From: Pseudomonas fluorescens
GTDB taxonomy: Bacteria; Pseudomonadota; Gammaproteobacteria; Pseudomonadales; Pseudomonadaceae
Assembly (NCBI RefSeq): GCF_902498185.1
Contig: NZ_CABVIX010000001.1
Coordinates: 558,001-622,000, forward strand
Reading direction: 5' to 3'
DNA length: 64,000 nucleotides
The notes under the pieces are model-generated. The model saw only the letters and a list, made by a program, of their open reading frames with translations. It ran no database searches and had not been told where the DNA came from. The position numbers and the translations under genes are program-made. This document shows positions 37,852 to 45,731 of this stretch, in pieces (position 1 is the first letter of the stretch; every line of letters starts with the position of its first letter).

Positions 37852-38282
37852 TGACCGGCCTCCAGTTGCTTGAGCTGCGCGCTGAACCGCTCCTGAGCGC
37901 GGGGCGGCAAGCCGCTCGGCAGGGACGCAACACCCGGCTCGCCCACCTGGATCAGCATCACCATGCCCATGGCCAGGTGCGGAATGCACTGGATGCCATA
38001 CAGCCCAGGCACGCTGAAGGTCTGCTCCAGCGGCTGGTTGATCTTGCTCTTGAACGCGTCGGCGCCGGCCGGCAGCAGGGCAGGCAGGCTGGCCGCGTTG
38101 TGGCCGCTCTGGGTCGGCAGGAAGCGGACCGTGTCGCCGGGGGCGATGCGCAGGTGGTCGGGCTCGTAGACCATGGCGCCGCCCGGTCCGCGGTTGAGCA
38201 TTTTCACTTCATGGACATCGGCCAGCGCGGCGGGAGCGAGCAGGGCGGCGGACAGCAGCAGGGCAAAGGGACGCAACGGCAT
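37848..38282 (-). CDS. Pseudoazurin-type periplasmic cupredoxin
   Basis: A 144-residue precursor with a signal peptide (MPLRPFALLLSAALLAPAALA). The mature protein is a type-1 blue copper domain: VKMLNRGPGGAMVYEPDHLR, then the first ligand His in QSGHNAAS, and Cys, His and Met in QCIPHLAMGM. This is the pseudoazurin/amicyanin ligand set, so periplasmic electron transfer or copper handling is expected. Its position between an ABC transporter ATPase and a porin, under a cobalamin riboswitch, is unusual. It may support reduction or release of an imported metal complex, which is inference. Its stop overlaps the porin ATG. Confidence 0.85.
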   Translation of the reverse strand: MPLRPFALLLSAALLAPAALADVHEVKMLNRGPGGAMVYEPDHLRIAPGDTVRFLPTQSGHNAASLPALLPAGADAFKSKINQPLEQTFSVPGLYGIQCIPHLAMGMVMLIQVGEPGVASLPSGLPPRAQERFSAQLKQLEAGQ

Positions 38283-38299
38283 CGGTCAGGCTTCCAGCA

Positions 38300-39091
38300 T
38301 CAGGGGGCGCGAAAGCGCAGGATGCGCGCGCCATCGAAGGGGTCGGTCAGGTAGTGGGCGTGTACGCCAAACGTGCTTAGCAGACGCTCGGGGGTAAGCA
38401 CGTCCAGCGGCTTGCCAAGGGCGACCAGGCGGCCCCGGTCGAGCACAGCGAGGCGGTCGCAGGTGAGCGCCTGGTTGAGGTCGTGCAGGGCGATCAGGGT
38501 CGTTACCGGAAGCGCTTGCACACGCTGCAGGATGCTCAGCTGGTGCTGGATGTCCAGGTGGTTGGTGGGTTCATCGAGCAGCAGCAATTGCGGCCGCTGG
38601 GCCAGGGCGCGGGCGATGTGCACGCGTTGGCGCTCGCCGCCGGACAGGCTGCTCCAGGTACGCTGGCGCAGGTGCAGGGCGTCGACGTCGGCCAGGGCCT
38701 GGTCGACGATGCCAGTGTCTTCGGCCGAAAACGGCGACAGCGCCGACAGCCACGGCGTGCGGCCGAGGGCCACGGCGTCGAACACGCTGATGGCATCGTT
38801 GGTGTCGGCTTGCTGCTCGACCAGGGCGAGGCTCTGGGCGATCTGGCGCCGGGGCTGGCGCGCCAAGGGCTGGGCGAGCAGCTGCACGCGGCCGCTGCTG
38901 GGCGTGCGCAGGCCGGCAAGCAGCTTGAGCAGGGTCGACTTGCCAGAGCCGTTGGGACCGACGATGCCCAGGGTTTCGCGGGGATTCACCGCCAGGTTGA
39001 TGTCATACAGCAGCTGGGTGTCGCGCACGCGAAAGCCCAGGCCCTGGCAGCTGAGCAGGGCGGTCTCCAGGGGCGGGGTCATGGCATTCAT
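38300..39091 (-). CDS. FecE/BtuD-type ABC transporter ATPase
   Basis: A 263-residue ATPase of the iron-siderophore/vitamin B12 importer class. Motifs in order: Walker A GPNGSGKSTLLKLL, the Q-loop region, signature LSGGERQRVHIARAL, Walker B LLLLDEPTNHLD and the H-loop Leu-Ile-Ala-Leu-His-Asp. The ATG at 39091 overlaps the permease stop by 4 bases; a second ATG at 39082 is possible. The open frame upstream runs into the permease gene and is not coding. With the permease and binding protein it makes a complete type II importer. Confidence 0.92.
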   Translation of the reverse strand: MNAMTPPLETALLSCQGLGFRVRDTQLLYDINLAVNPRETLGIVGPNGSGKSTLLKLLAGLRTPSSGRVQLLAQPLARQPRRQIAQSLALVEQQADTNDAISVFDAVALGRTPWLSALSPFSAEDTGIVDQALADVDALHLRQRTWSSLSGGERQRVHIARALAQRPQLLLLDEPTNHLDIQHQLSILQRVQALPVTTLIALHDLNQALTCDRLAVLDRGRLVALGKPLDVLTPERLLSTFGVHAHYLTDPFDGARILRFRAP

Positions 39092-40104
39092 CGTTGACTC
39101 CTGCGGCTGATCAGGATCAGCGCGAACACGGGGGCGCCGATCAGCGCGGTGACCACGCCGACCGGGATCACCTGGCCAGGGATCAGGGTGCGCGACAGTA
39201 CGTCCGCGGCAATCAGGAACAGCGCGCCGCCCAGCGCACTGGCCGGCAGCAGGCGGCTGTGGCTGCCGCCGAGCAGCAGCCGCAGAGCGTGGGGGATGAC
39301 CAGTCCTACAAAGCCGATGGAGCCGACGATCGATACCATCACCGCGGTCACCAATGCCGCGCAGGTGATGAGCAGCAGTTGCACCCGGCGCACCGGGATA
39401 CCCAGCGAGGCGGCTGAGTCGGCGCCGAAGGTAAAGGCATCGAGCGCGCGGCGATGCCACAGGCATATCAGCAGGCCGATCCCGGCCACCGGCACGGCCA
39501 GCCAGACCGACGGCCAGCGCACGCCGCTGAGGTTGCCGAGCAGCCAGAACAGAATGCCGCGGGCCTGTTCGGCACTGGCCGACTTGGTGATCAGGAACGC
39601 GGTAAGGGCGTTGAACAGCTGCGAGCCGGCGATCCCGGCAAGAATCACCTGGGCATTGTTGCTGCTTGGGCCGCTGGCTCGGGCCAGCAGCAATACCAGC
39701 GCGAACGCCGCCAGCGCGCCGATGAAGGCGCCGCCAGACAGGCTCAGCGCGCCTGCGCCGAAGCCGAGCAAGGCGACCATCACGGCACCGGTCGAAGCGC
39801 CCGCCGACAAGCCGAGCAAGTAGGGTTCGGCGAGCGGGTTGCGCAGCAGCGCCTGCAGGATCACTCCGCAGGTTGCCAGGCCCGAGCCGCAGGCGGCCGC
39901 GACCAGGGTGCGGGTCAGGCGGTAGTTCCAGACGATGCCCTGGTCAATGGGGTCGACCGTGTAGCCGGCATTCCAGAGATGGTTGGCCAGCACCTGATAG
40001 ACCACCGTCGGCGACACATTGGCTTCGCCGATGGCGACACCGGCAAGCAAGGCCGCGATCAGCGCGGCCAGTGCCAGGGCGTAAAGGGGCAGCAGACGCA
40101 TCAT
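39088..40104 (-). CDS. FecCD/BtuC-type ABC transporter permease
   Basis: A 338-residue membrane protein with about ten helices. Family motifs are WNYRLTRTLVAAACGSGLA, LLRNPLAEPYLLGLSAGAS, and GSIGFVGLVIPHALRLLLG, the last containing the coupling region that meets the ATPase. BtuC-type permeases import cobalamin, ferric siderophores or haem with a periplasmic binding protein. Two ATGs in tandem (40104, 40101) offer starts; the second overlaps the upstream stop. The cobalamin riboswitch favours a corrinoid or cobalt-related cargo. Confidence 0.92.
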   Translation of the reverse strand: MMRLLPLYALALAALIAALLAGVAIGEANVSPTVVYQVLANHLWNAGYTVDPIDQGIVWNYRLTRTLVAAACGSGLATCGVILQALLRNPLAEPYLLGLSAGASTGAVMVALLGFGAGALSLSGGAFIGALAAFALVLLLARASGPSSNNAQVILAGIAGSQLFNALTAFLITKSASAEQARGILFWLLGNLSGVRWPSVWLAVPVAGIGLLICLWHRRALDAFTFGADSAASLGIPVRRVQLLLITCAALVTAVMVSIVGSIGFVGLVIPHALRLLLGGSHSRLLPASALGGALFLIAADVLSRTLIPGQVIPVGVVTALIGAPVFALILISRRSQR

Positions 40105-41114
40105 GGTTGTGGCGCTTGACCGGAAGCGAAGGCCTGGGACAGGGTGTCCAGGCCGCGGAACAGGCGAATGCCGGCCTGCATGGCGTCGGCGTCGAGCACC
40201 ACGATGCGGTTGTGCTTCACCGCCTCCATGTTTTTGGTCACAGGGTCGTTGCGCAGGAATTCAAGCTTCTTCTCGAAGTCGTCGGCCGGGAAGCGGCGAC
40301 GGTCCATGCGGGCAATGATCAGCCAGGTCGGATTGGCCTTGGCCAGGGTCTCCCACCCTACGGTCGGCCATTCCTCGTTGGACTCGACGACGTTGCGCAC
40401 GCCCAGGGTTTGCAGCATGTAGTCGGCGACGCCTTTGCGACCCGCGACGTACGGGTCGATGTCCAGGTCGGCGCTGGAGAACCAGAACAGCGCGGACGTA
40501 TCGCTCAGGTCCTTGCCGGCCAGGCGTGCCTTGGCAGTGTCCAGGCGGCTCTTGAGGTCGGTGTTGAGTGCGGCGCCGCGGTCCTGCACATCGAAGATCG
40601 CGGCCAGCTGGCTGACACTCTTGTAGATGCTGTCGACCTGGAAGGGCTGCAGGCGGGTACCGTCGGCGCCGACCAGGTTGTCCTTGCCTTCGCAGTCCGA
40701 GGGCAGCAGGTAGGTAGGAATCTTCAGCTCATGGAACTGCTCGCGGGTGCCGACCACGCCCTGGGCGCCGACCATCCACTCGAATTGCACGGCCAGCAGT
40801 TGCGGGCGCTTGCCGATCACCGACTCGAAGCTTGGGTCGTTGTCGGCCAGGCGCTCTACCTTGGCGTTCAGCGCCTGGTATTCGGGCAGCACATTGTTGA
40901 ACCAGAGCGAGGTGCCGACCAGCTTGTCGCCCAGGCCCAGGGCGTAGAGCATTTCGGTGCCGGCCTGGCCGATGGTCACCGCGCGCTCGGGGGCGTGCTC
41001 GAAGGTCTGCGGCATGCCGCAGTTGTCGACCGTCAGCGGGTAGTGGGTGGCGGCAGCCTGGGCAAGGCCGCTCAGGCCAAGGCCGGCGAGCAGGGTGACG
41101 AAACGGGGCAGCAT
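40101..41114 (-). CDS. ABC transporter periplasmic substrate-binding protein (BtuF/FecB-like)
   Basis: A 337-residue precursor with a signal peptide (MLPRFVTLLAGLGLSGLAQA). The class III binding-protein fold is seen in RAVTIGQAGTEMLYALGLGD, LVGTSLWFNNVLPEY, KRPQLLAVQFEWM and a long central helix before the second lobe. The mature N-terminus includes a Cys (VDNCGMP), and a second Cys (PSDCEGK) may pair with it. It delivers cargo to the permease encoded next. It is the first gene after the cobalamin riboswitch, so corrinoid is the best guess; similar proteins in P. aeruginosa lie beside a TonB receptor, absent here. The frame is open to 41243, but the start is set by the signal. Confidence 0.88.
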   Translation of the reverse strand: MLPRFVTLLAGLGLSGLAQAAATHYPLTVDNCGMPQTFEHAPERAVTIGQAGTEMLYALGLGDKLVGTSLWFNNVLPEYQALNAKVERLADNDPSFESVIGKRPQLLAVQFEWMVGAQGVVGTREQFHELKIPTYLLPSDCEGKDNLVGADGTRLQPFQVDSIYKSVSQLAAIFDVQDRGAALNTDLKSRLDTAKARLAGKDLSDTSALFWFSSADLDIDPYVAGRKGVADYMLQTLGVRNVVESNEEWPTVGWETLAKANPTWLIIARMDRRRFPADDFEKKLEFLRNDPVTKNMEAVKHNRIVVLDADAMQAGIRLFRGLDTLSQAFASGQAPQP

Positions 41115-41263
41115 GATGGGTCGATCTCCTATCGGACAGTACACGGAGGGTACGCACGGACAGGCATCGCCCACCCTGCGCGCAGGCAGGGCAGTACCGG
41201 GCGCGGGCAAGCCGCGCACAGTGAAGATGGCCATCCCGGACACCCCGCCGGTTGGTGATTGTT

Positions 41264-41436
41264 TGCCGGCAGGTCTCCTGACTGGTGCGTCACGGCCCGG
41301 CTCCGGCCTTCCCGGGGATCAACCCAGTGGCATCGATGGAGCGGGCTCGGCACTTACAGTTGCGGGGGCAGTTCCGTTTGGCCCGCGCATGGCGGGCCGG
41401 GGATTCCCTGTTAGTTCCGTGTGGAAACCGGCGGCG
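41264..41436 (-). promoter_or_regulatory. Cobalamin (adenosylcobalamin) riboswitch
   Basis: The minus-strand leader of the transporter operon carries the conserved segments of the B12 riboswitch in order: AACAGGGAA, a GGCCCGCC/GGCGGGCC-type variable hairpin, GGAACTGCCCCCGCAACTGT, GCCACTGGG, CCGGGAAGGCC and GACGCACCAGTCAGGAGACC. It ends about 150 bases before the binding-protein ATG; GCCGG/CCGGC pairings in the following bases could form the expression switch. Cobalamin binding normally shuts off transport genes. Edges are approximate. Confidence 0.93.
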
Positions 41437-41478
41437 GCATGGTAGACCATCCGCCCTCCGGAAGGGAATGGCCTGGGC

Positions 41479-42645
41479 TCAGAAGTACTTGAGCCAGGTG
41501 ATGTCGCGCCGGCGCGCCTTGAGCCGCGCGAAGCGGCGCACCGGCAGGTACAGCGCCACGCTCAGCAGCACCGCCACCAGCCACACGCCGCCGATGCCGT
41601 CGAAGCCGAAATAGTCGCCCTGGTTGAGGCCGAACAGGGCAACGCTGGCCAGGTACATCAGCTTGAGCACGTACAGGTGCAGCAGGTAGAAGAACATCGG
41701 CGCCGCACCAAACACGGCCAGGGCCGTGACCCAACGGGCTTGCCCGGCGCGCTCGAACGCGCGCAGCAACAACAGGCCCGTGCCCAGCGTCAGGGTCAGG
41801 AACAGCAGCGACGGCGGATACTTGGTGATGTTGAAGAAGCTCATCAGGGTCTGCGTCGCGCTCGGGTAACCCGACCACGGCGCCTCGCCATAGCCATTGA
41901 TCATGCGCAAGGCGACAAAGCAGACCAGGGCGCTGGCCCCGAGCAGCAGCAGTCGATGCTGGCGCTCGGCGGGTTGGCTGGCGCGGGTGAACCAGGGGCC
42001 GAGCACGTAACCCAGGCTGATCACGCCGATCCACGGCAGCACCGGGTACGACGTACGCAGGCGCAGGCTGTCGGACACCTCGAGCCAGCCGCGGTCATGC
42101 AAAATCGCCCAGGGCACGTGCATGGCCGACCCCGGCGCGAAGTGCAGCCCGTCAAGCAGGTTATGGCCAGCGACGATCGCCACGCCGATCACCAGCAGCC
42201 AGGCACGCGGCAGCCAGACCAGGCCGGCGAGGGCGATCATGCTCACGCCGATGGCCCAGATCACCTGCAAGTAGATCACGCTTGGCGGCAGCTGGAAGGT
42301 CCAGGCGAAGTTGACCAGGGTGAACTCGAGCAGTACCAGGAACAGGCCGCGCTTGAACAGGAAGGCCGAGACGTCGCTGCGGCCCTGGTGCTTTTCACCA
42401 TAGAGGCAGGCCGACAGCCCGGTCAGCAGTACGAACACCGGCGCGCAGAGGTGCGCCAGGGTGCGGCTGAAGAACAGCGTCGGGTCGGTGGTGTCGATCA
42501 CCATTGGATCGCTGACCTGACGGTGCAGGAAAAAGGTTTCTCGGACGTGGTCCAGGAGCATGAACAGGATCACCAGGCCGCGCAGGGCGTCGATGCTCTG
42601 CAGGCGCTGGGTGACCAGGGTGGGGGTGGCGGAGGCGCTTGTCAT
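41479..42645 (-). CDS. DUF1624 heparan-alpha-glucosaminide N-acetyltransferase-like membrane protein
   Basis: A 388-residue multi-pass membrane protein. QRLQSIDALRGLVILFMLLDHVRE near the N-terminus (split at residues 12-35) is the family hallmark, with the conserved DALRG and DHVR containing the catalytic-type His. About ten hydrophobic segments follow, including APMFFYLLHLYVLKL. The family is related to lysosomal HGSNAT and may move acyl groups across the membrane; its bacterial substrate is unknown. A Zur-like box lies 36-59 bases upstream, between it and the divergent beta-barrel gene. The start MTSASATPTL at 42645 follows CTCC-rich leader sequence with a purine run. Confidence 0.82.
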   Translation of the reverse strand: MTSASATPTLVTQRLQSIDALRGLVILFMLLDHVRETFFLHRQVSDPMVIDTTDPTLFFSRTLAHLCAPVFVLLTGLSACLYGEKHQGRSDVSAFLFKRGLFLVLLEFTLVNFAWTFQLPPSVIYLQVIWAIGVSMIALAGLVWLPRAWLLVIGVAIVAGHNLLDGLHFAPGSAMHVPWAILHDRGWLEVSDSLRLRTSYPVLPWIGVISLGYVLGPWFTRASQPAERQHRLLLLGASALVCFVALRMINGYGEAPWSGYPSATQTLMSFFNITKYPPSLLFLTLTLGTGLLLLRAFERAGQARWVTALAVFGAAPMFFYLLHLYVLKLMYLASVALFGLNQGDYFGFDGIGGVWLVAVLLSVALYLPVRRFARLKARRRDITWLKYF

Positions 42646-42680
42646 GGAGGGGGATCGCAGGCAAGGGGTTGGCGTCAAAT

Positions 42681-42704
42681 GAAACGTTATCTTATAACTA
42701 TTTC
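42681..42704. promoter_or_regulatory. Zur-like operator
   Basis: GAAAC-GTTAT-CTT-ATAAC-TATTTC: the core GTTAT-n3-ATAAC is a perfect inverted repeat, and both flanks match the gammaproteobacterial Zur consensus (GAAAT-GTTAT-AnT-ATAAC-ATTTC). It lies in the 184-base gap between the divergent DUF1624 and beta-barrel genes, so zinc could control either. Confidence 0.6.
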
Positions 42705-42829
42705 ATCCGCCTGCGAAAGGTCCGACGCGAAAAAACGATTTTTTCACATTCTTTTCAGAACTTTTTCAATGCCCGTGTTTCGAACCGTTTGCATTTGACT
42801 GCCACTTTCTATCATGGAGATACCTGCGA

Positions 42830-43573
42830 ATGGCTACTCGCAACCTGCTGCGCACTACCTGCATCCTGGCCCTGGCGAGCGCACCGCTGAGCGCTTTTGC
42901 CGCGCCGCCGACCGATCCGATCTTCACGCTGGGCCTGCAGGGCAGCTACAGCGAATTCAAGTTCGAGGGCGGTAGCGACTCTGACAAGGACGATCTGGGC
43001 CAGGGCGGTGTGTTCGCTACGTTCGGCAACAAGATGACCGCCGAATCGGGCCTGATCTACCAAGTCGGTGCCGAAGCCAAGTACGGCGAAAAGGACGACA
43101 ACAAGCTCAAGGAAGCCCAGGCTGATCTGGATGTCGGTTTCCGTGCGGCGCTGGACGCGCGCAACTTCGTCGACCTGACCGTGGGTGGTGGTTATTCATG
43201 GACGCGCTATGAGCCGGAGATCAACGATCTCGACACCCGCCTGACCGCCAAGTCGCCATTTGCCAAGGCGGCAGTGGGCTACAACCACCAGTTCGACAAC
43301 TCGACCCTGCGTGTCGAAGTGGGCGCCCGTCACACCATCGACGGCCGCGCCCGTCTGAAAGTCGATGATTTCGGCAGCGACAGCGTCGATCTCAAGGACC
43401 GCACCAACCCGTACGCTGAAGTCAGCCTGCTGATGAACCAGAAAGGCATGCCGATTCACGCCGGTGTCTACTACACCCGTACCGAGTACAAGCTCGACGG
43501 AGACTCGGATGTGGCGGACAACACCAAGCTCAAGCGTGACGAGTACGGCTTCAAGGTAGGTCTGGCGTTCTGA
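42830..43573 (+). CDS. Outer-membrane beta-barrel protein of unknown function
   Basis: A 247-residue precursor. Residues 1-25 are a signal peptide (ILALASAPLSAFAAP). The mature protein shows alternating amphipathic strands (FTLGLQGSYSEFKF, LIYQVGAEAKYGE, VDLTVGGGYSWTRYE) and ends in Phe (GFKVGLAF), the usual recognition signal for outer-membrane insertion. About 8-10 strands fit its length. Acidic loops (GGSDSDKDDLG, DGDSDVADN) could bind cations. With a Zur-like box upstream, a zinc-related role is possible but unproved. A strong hairpin follows the stop. Confidence 0.75.
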   Translation: MATRNLLRTTCILALASAPLSAFAAPPTDPIFTLGLQGSYSEFKFEGGSDSDKDDLGQGGVFATFGNKMTAESGLIYQVGAEAKYGEKDDNKLKEAQADLDVGFRAALDARNFVDLTVGGGYSWTRYEPEINDLDTRLTAKSPFAKAAVGYNHQFDNSTLRVEVGARHTIDGRARLKVDDFGSDSVDLKDRTNPYAEVSLLMNQKGMPIHAGVYYTRTEYKLDGDSDVADNTKLKRDEYGFKVGLAF

Positions 43574-43580
43574 TCAGACT

Positions 43581-43606
43581 GCAGGCGCGGCACGGTCCGC
43601 GCCTGC
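43581..43606. terminator. Bidirectional terminator candidate
   Basis: GCAGGCGCGG and CCGCGCCTGC form a perfect 10-base stem with a 6-base loop, between the convergent beta-barrel and enoyl-CoA hydratase genes. Confidence 0.65.
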
Positions 43607-43608
43607 TG

Positions 43609-44355
43609 TCATGCCGGTAGTTTCGACACCCCCAGCGCTGCTTTCGCCTCACTGCCTTGCAGCTGTTCAATCAGGCACTGTCCTTCGCGCAGCATCGCCG
43701 CCGCCAGCTCGGCCTGGCAGCCCTCCTTGATCAACCGTTTGCTCAGCCTCAGCGCCTGCTGTGGCAGGTCCTTGAGCCGCACGGCCATGTGCCGCGCCGC
43801 GTCAAGGCAGGCGTCGGCGTCTTCATGCAGTTCGTTGGCCAGCGCCCAGTCGACGGCTTGTTCAGCGCTGATCCGCTCGTTGCACAGCAGCAGCCGGGCA
43901 GCTCGCACCTGCCCGATGCGGCGTGCAAGCAACAGGCTCGAGCCGAATTCCGGACACAGGCCAAGCGCCACGAATGGCATTTGCAGGCAGGCCGAGCGGC
44001 TGACGAAGACCTGGTCGCAGTGCAGCAGCAGCGTGGCGCCTATACCGATCGCCGGGCCGCAGACGGCGGCGATCAAGGGTTTGTCCAGCGCGGTCACCGC
44101 GGCCATAAGGCGGAACAACGGCGCGTCAAGGCATTGCACAGGATGCATGCGCAAGTCAGAGAGATCGTTACCCGCAGTGAAGCACTTCGGGCCGCCTGTG
44201 ATAAGCACCACGGCGATCAACGGGTCGTGAGCCGCCGCGTGTATCCAGTCGGCCAGTTGCGCGTACATCTGCTCGTCCACTGCATTGAGCCTGGAAGGAC
44301 GGTTGAACGTGAGGGTCAGTACGCCATCGTGCACTGTGCGAAACACGTCGTTCAT
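43609..44355 (-). CDS. Enoyl-CoA hydratase/isomerase (crotonase family)
   Basis: A 248-residue crotonase-fold protein. The oxyanion-hole segments are GGPKCFTAGNDLSDL (about 58-72) and AVCGPAIGIGATLLLHCDQV (about 95-115). The Glu that activates water in true hydratases aligns near FGSSLLLARR (preceded by CPE), so hydratase or isomerase activity on an acyl-CoA is expected. It is the last gene of a minus-strand operon with an MFS transporter and a flavin reductase; its ATG overlaps the MFS stop. Within the proposed steroid cluster it could act on side-chain or ring-derived acyl-CoAs. Confidence 0.87.
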   Translation of the reverse strand: MNDVFRTVHDGVLTLTFNRPSRLNAVDEQMYAQLADWIHAAAHDPLIAVVLITGGPKCFTAGNDLSDLRMHPVQCLDAPLFRLMAAVTALDKPLIAAVCGPAIGIGATLLLHCDQVFVSRSACLQMPFVALGLCPEFGSSLLLARRIGQVRAARLLLCNERISAEQAVDWALANELHEDADACLDAARHMAVRLKDLPQQALRLSKRLIKEGCQAELAAAMLREGQCLIEQLQGSEAKAALGVSKLPA

Positions 44356-45731
44356 GAGCTACCTTTTTCTTTCGGAACCTGCGCGGGGAAAACGGGCGTC
44401 ATGGCGCGCCCGTAGTGAGTGGGACTTGCATGCACCGCGGTGCGCAGCAGCAGCGCCACTGACCCGAGCAGCGGCAGGCTGACCAGCAGCAGGGCATGGC
44501 GCAGCGCTTGTTCGCCCAGCAGCGGCGTCAGCGCGTCACTGAACGCGCCGGTCAGCAGCGGACCGATCCCGACACCCAGCAAGGTGCTGACGATGGTCTG
44601 CAGTGCCATTGCCGTGCCACGGCGACTGGAAGGAACCAGTTGAGTGACGAGGTTGAAGGACGGCGCAACCCACCACACCACGAAAAAACTGTATAGCGCA
44701 CACCAGAGCATGGCCTCCGGCACCGGCACGCCAGCGACATGGGCCAGGATGCCTGCAGGCCACAGCAGGTAGATGATCAGGGCGAGCAGGGCGGTGAGAT
44801 TGCCCAGCACGGGGATGATGACCTGCCAATGCGCGCTGCGGGGGCTGAGCCGGTCGTTGAGCCAGCCAGCGAACAGCCCACCGATGCCCGCGGCAACGCC
44901 GCAGATCACCCCGGCCAGCATGCCCGCGTGTTGCAGTGACAGGCCGTGGGAGCGGATCAGGAAGCTGGTATTCCACATGCCGATGGCATAGGAGCTCAAG
45001 GTGGTCAGGCCGCCCGCCAGGATCAGGCAACGATAGGACGGCAGGGCCCAGAGCTTGCGCGCTTCACTGCGCAACCCCAGCAACGGCGCGGCGGGTGCGG
45101 CGCTGGGCACATCCCAGCGGCCGCGCAACGGGTCGCGGGCCAGGGCCAGCAGCGCACTGAACAGCAGTGCCGGCACGCCCAGCGCAAAGAAAGCGCTGCG
45201 CCAGCCAAAGTGCTCGACCACCCAGGCGCCCAGGCTCAGGCCAATGATCGAGGAAAAGGTCGGCGCCGCTGTAAAGCAGCTGATGGCGAACGAGCGCCGG
45301 TGCGCTGGATACAGGTCGGCGATCAGCGACAACGACGCCGAGGTGGTCGGCGCCTCACTGACCGCCACCAGCATCCGCGCGACCGCCAGGGCGATGAAGC
45401 CGCCCGCCAGGCCGCAGGCCATGGTTGCCAGCGCCCAGAGCAGGCATGACAGCGCTAGCAGGCGGGTGCGCGGCACGCGGTCCACCAAGCGTCCGGCGGG
45501 CAAGCCCAGCACGGCATATACGGCGGCGAAGGCCAGGCCCGAGATCAGCCCCATGGCGGTGTCGCTGACGCCGAACTCGGCCTTGATCGGATCGATCATC
45601 ACCGCCAGGATCTGCCGGCCGACGAAATTGTCGGCAAACGCCATGGCCAGCAACAGCAGCAATCCATGGCTGCGCCAGCCGGCGCGGGCCGGCGGCAGTC
45701 CAGGCGCTCCGGCGGTCAACGTGGCGCCCAC
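44352..45731 (-). CDS. MFS transporter, possible steroid/organic acid importer
   Basis: A 459-residue, 12-helix major facilitator. Helix 1 has LLLLLAMAFADNFVGRQILAV, and the motif A loop is GLPAGRLVDRVPRTRLLAL. The sequence resembles the Spinster-like branch that includes transporters in aromatic and steroid catabolic clusters. The start appears to be GTG (45731), 16 bases inside the reductase gene. Its end overlaps the enoyl-CoA hydratase start. Uptake of the cluster's substrate is the natural reading, but export of an intermediate cannot be excluded. Confidence 0.85.
   Translation of the reverse strand: MGATLTAGAPGLPPARAGWRSHGLLLLLAMAFADNFVGRQILAVMIDPIKAEFGVSDTAMGLISGLAFAAVYAVLGLPAGRLVDRVPRTRLLALSCLLWALATMACGLAGGFIALAVARMLVAVSEAPTTSASLSLIADLYPAHRRSFAISCFTAAPTFSSIIGLSLGAWVVEHFGWRSAFFALGVPALLFSALLALARDPLRGRWDVPSAAPAAPLLGLRSEARKLWALPSYRCLILAGGLTTLSSYAIGMWNTSFLIRSHGLSLQHAGMLAGVICGVAAGIGGLFAGWLNDRLSPRSAHWQVIIPVLGNLTALLALIIYLLWPAGILAHVAGVPVPEAMLWCALYSFFVVWWVAPSFNLVTQLVPSSRRGTAMALQTIVSTLLGVGIGPLLTGAFSDALTPLLGEQALRHALLLVSLPLLGSVALLLRTAVHASPTHYGRAMTPVFPAQVPKEKGSS

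Noticed and set aside
38300..39466. 388-codon version of the ABC ATPase
   Set aside because: The extra N-terminal part lies in another frame of the permease gene; ATP-binding homology starts at 39091.
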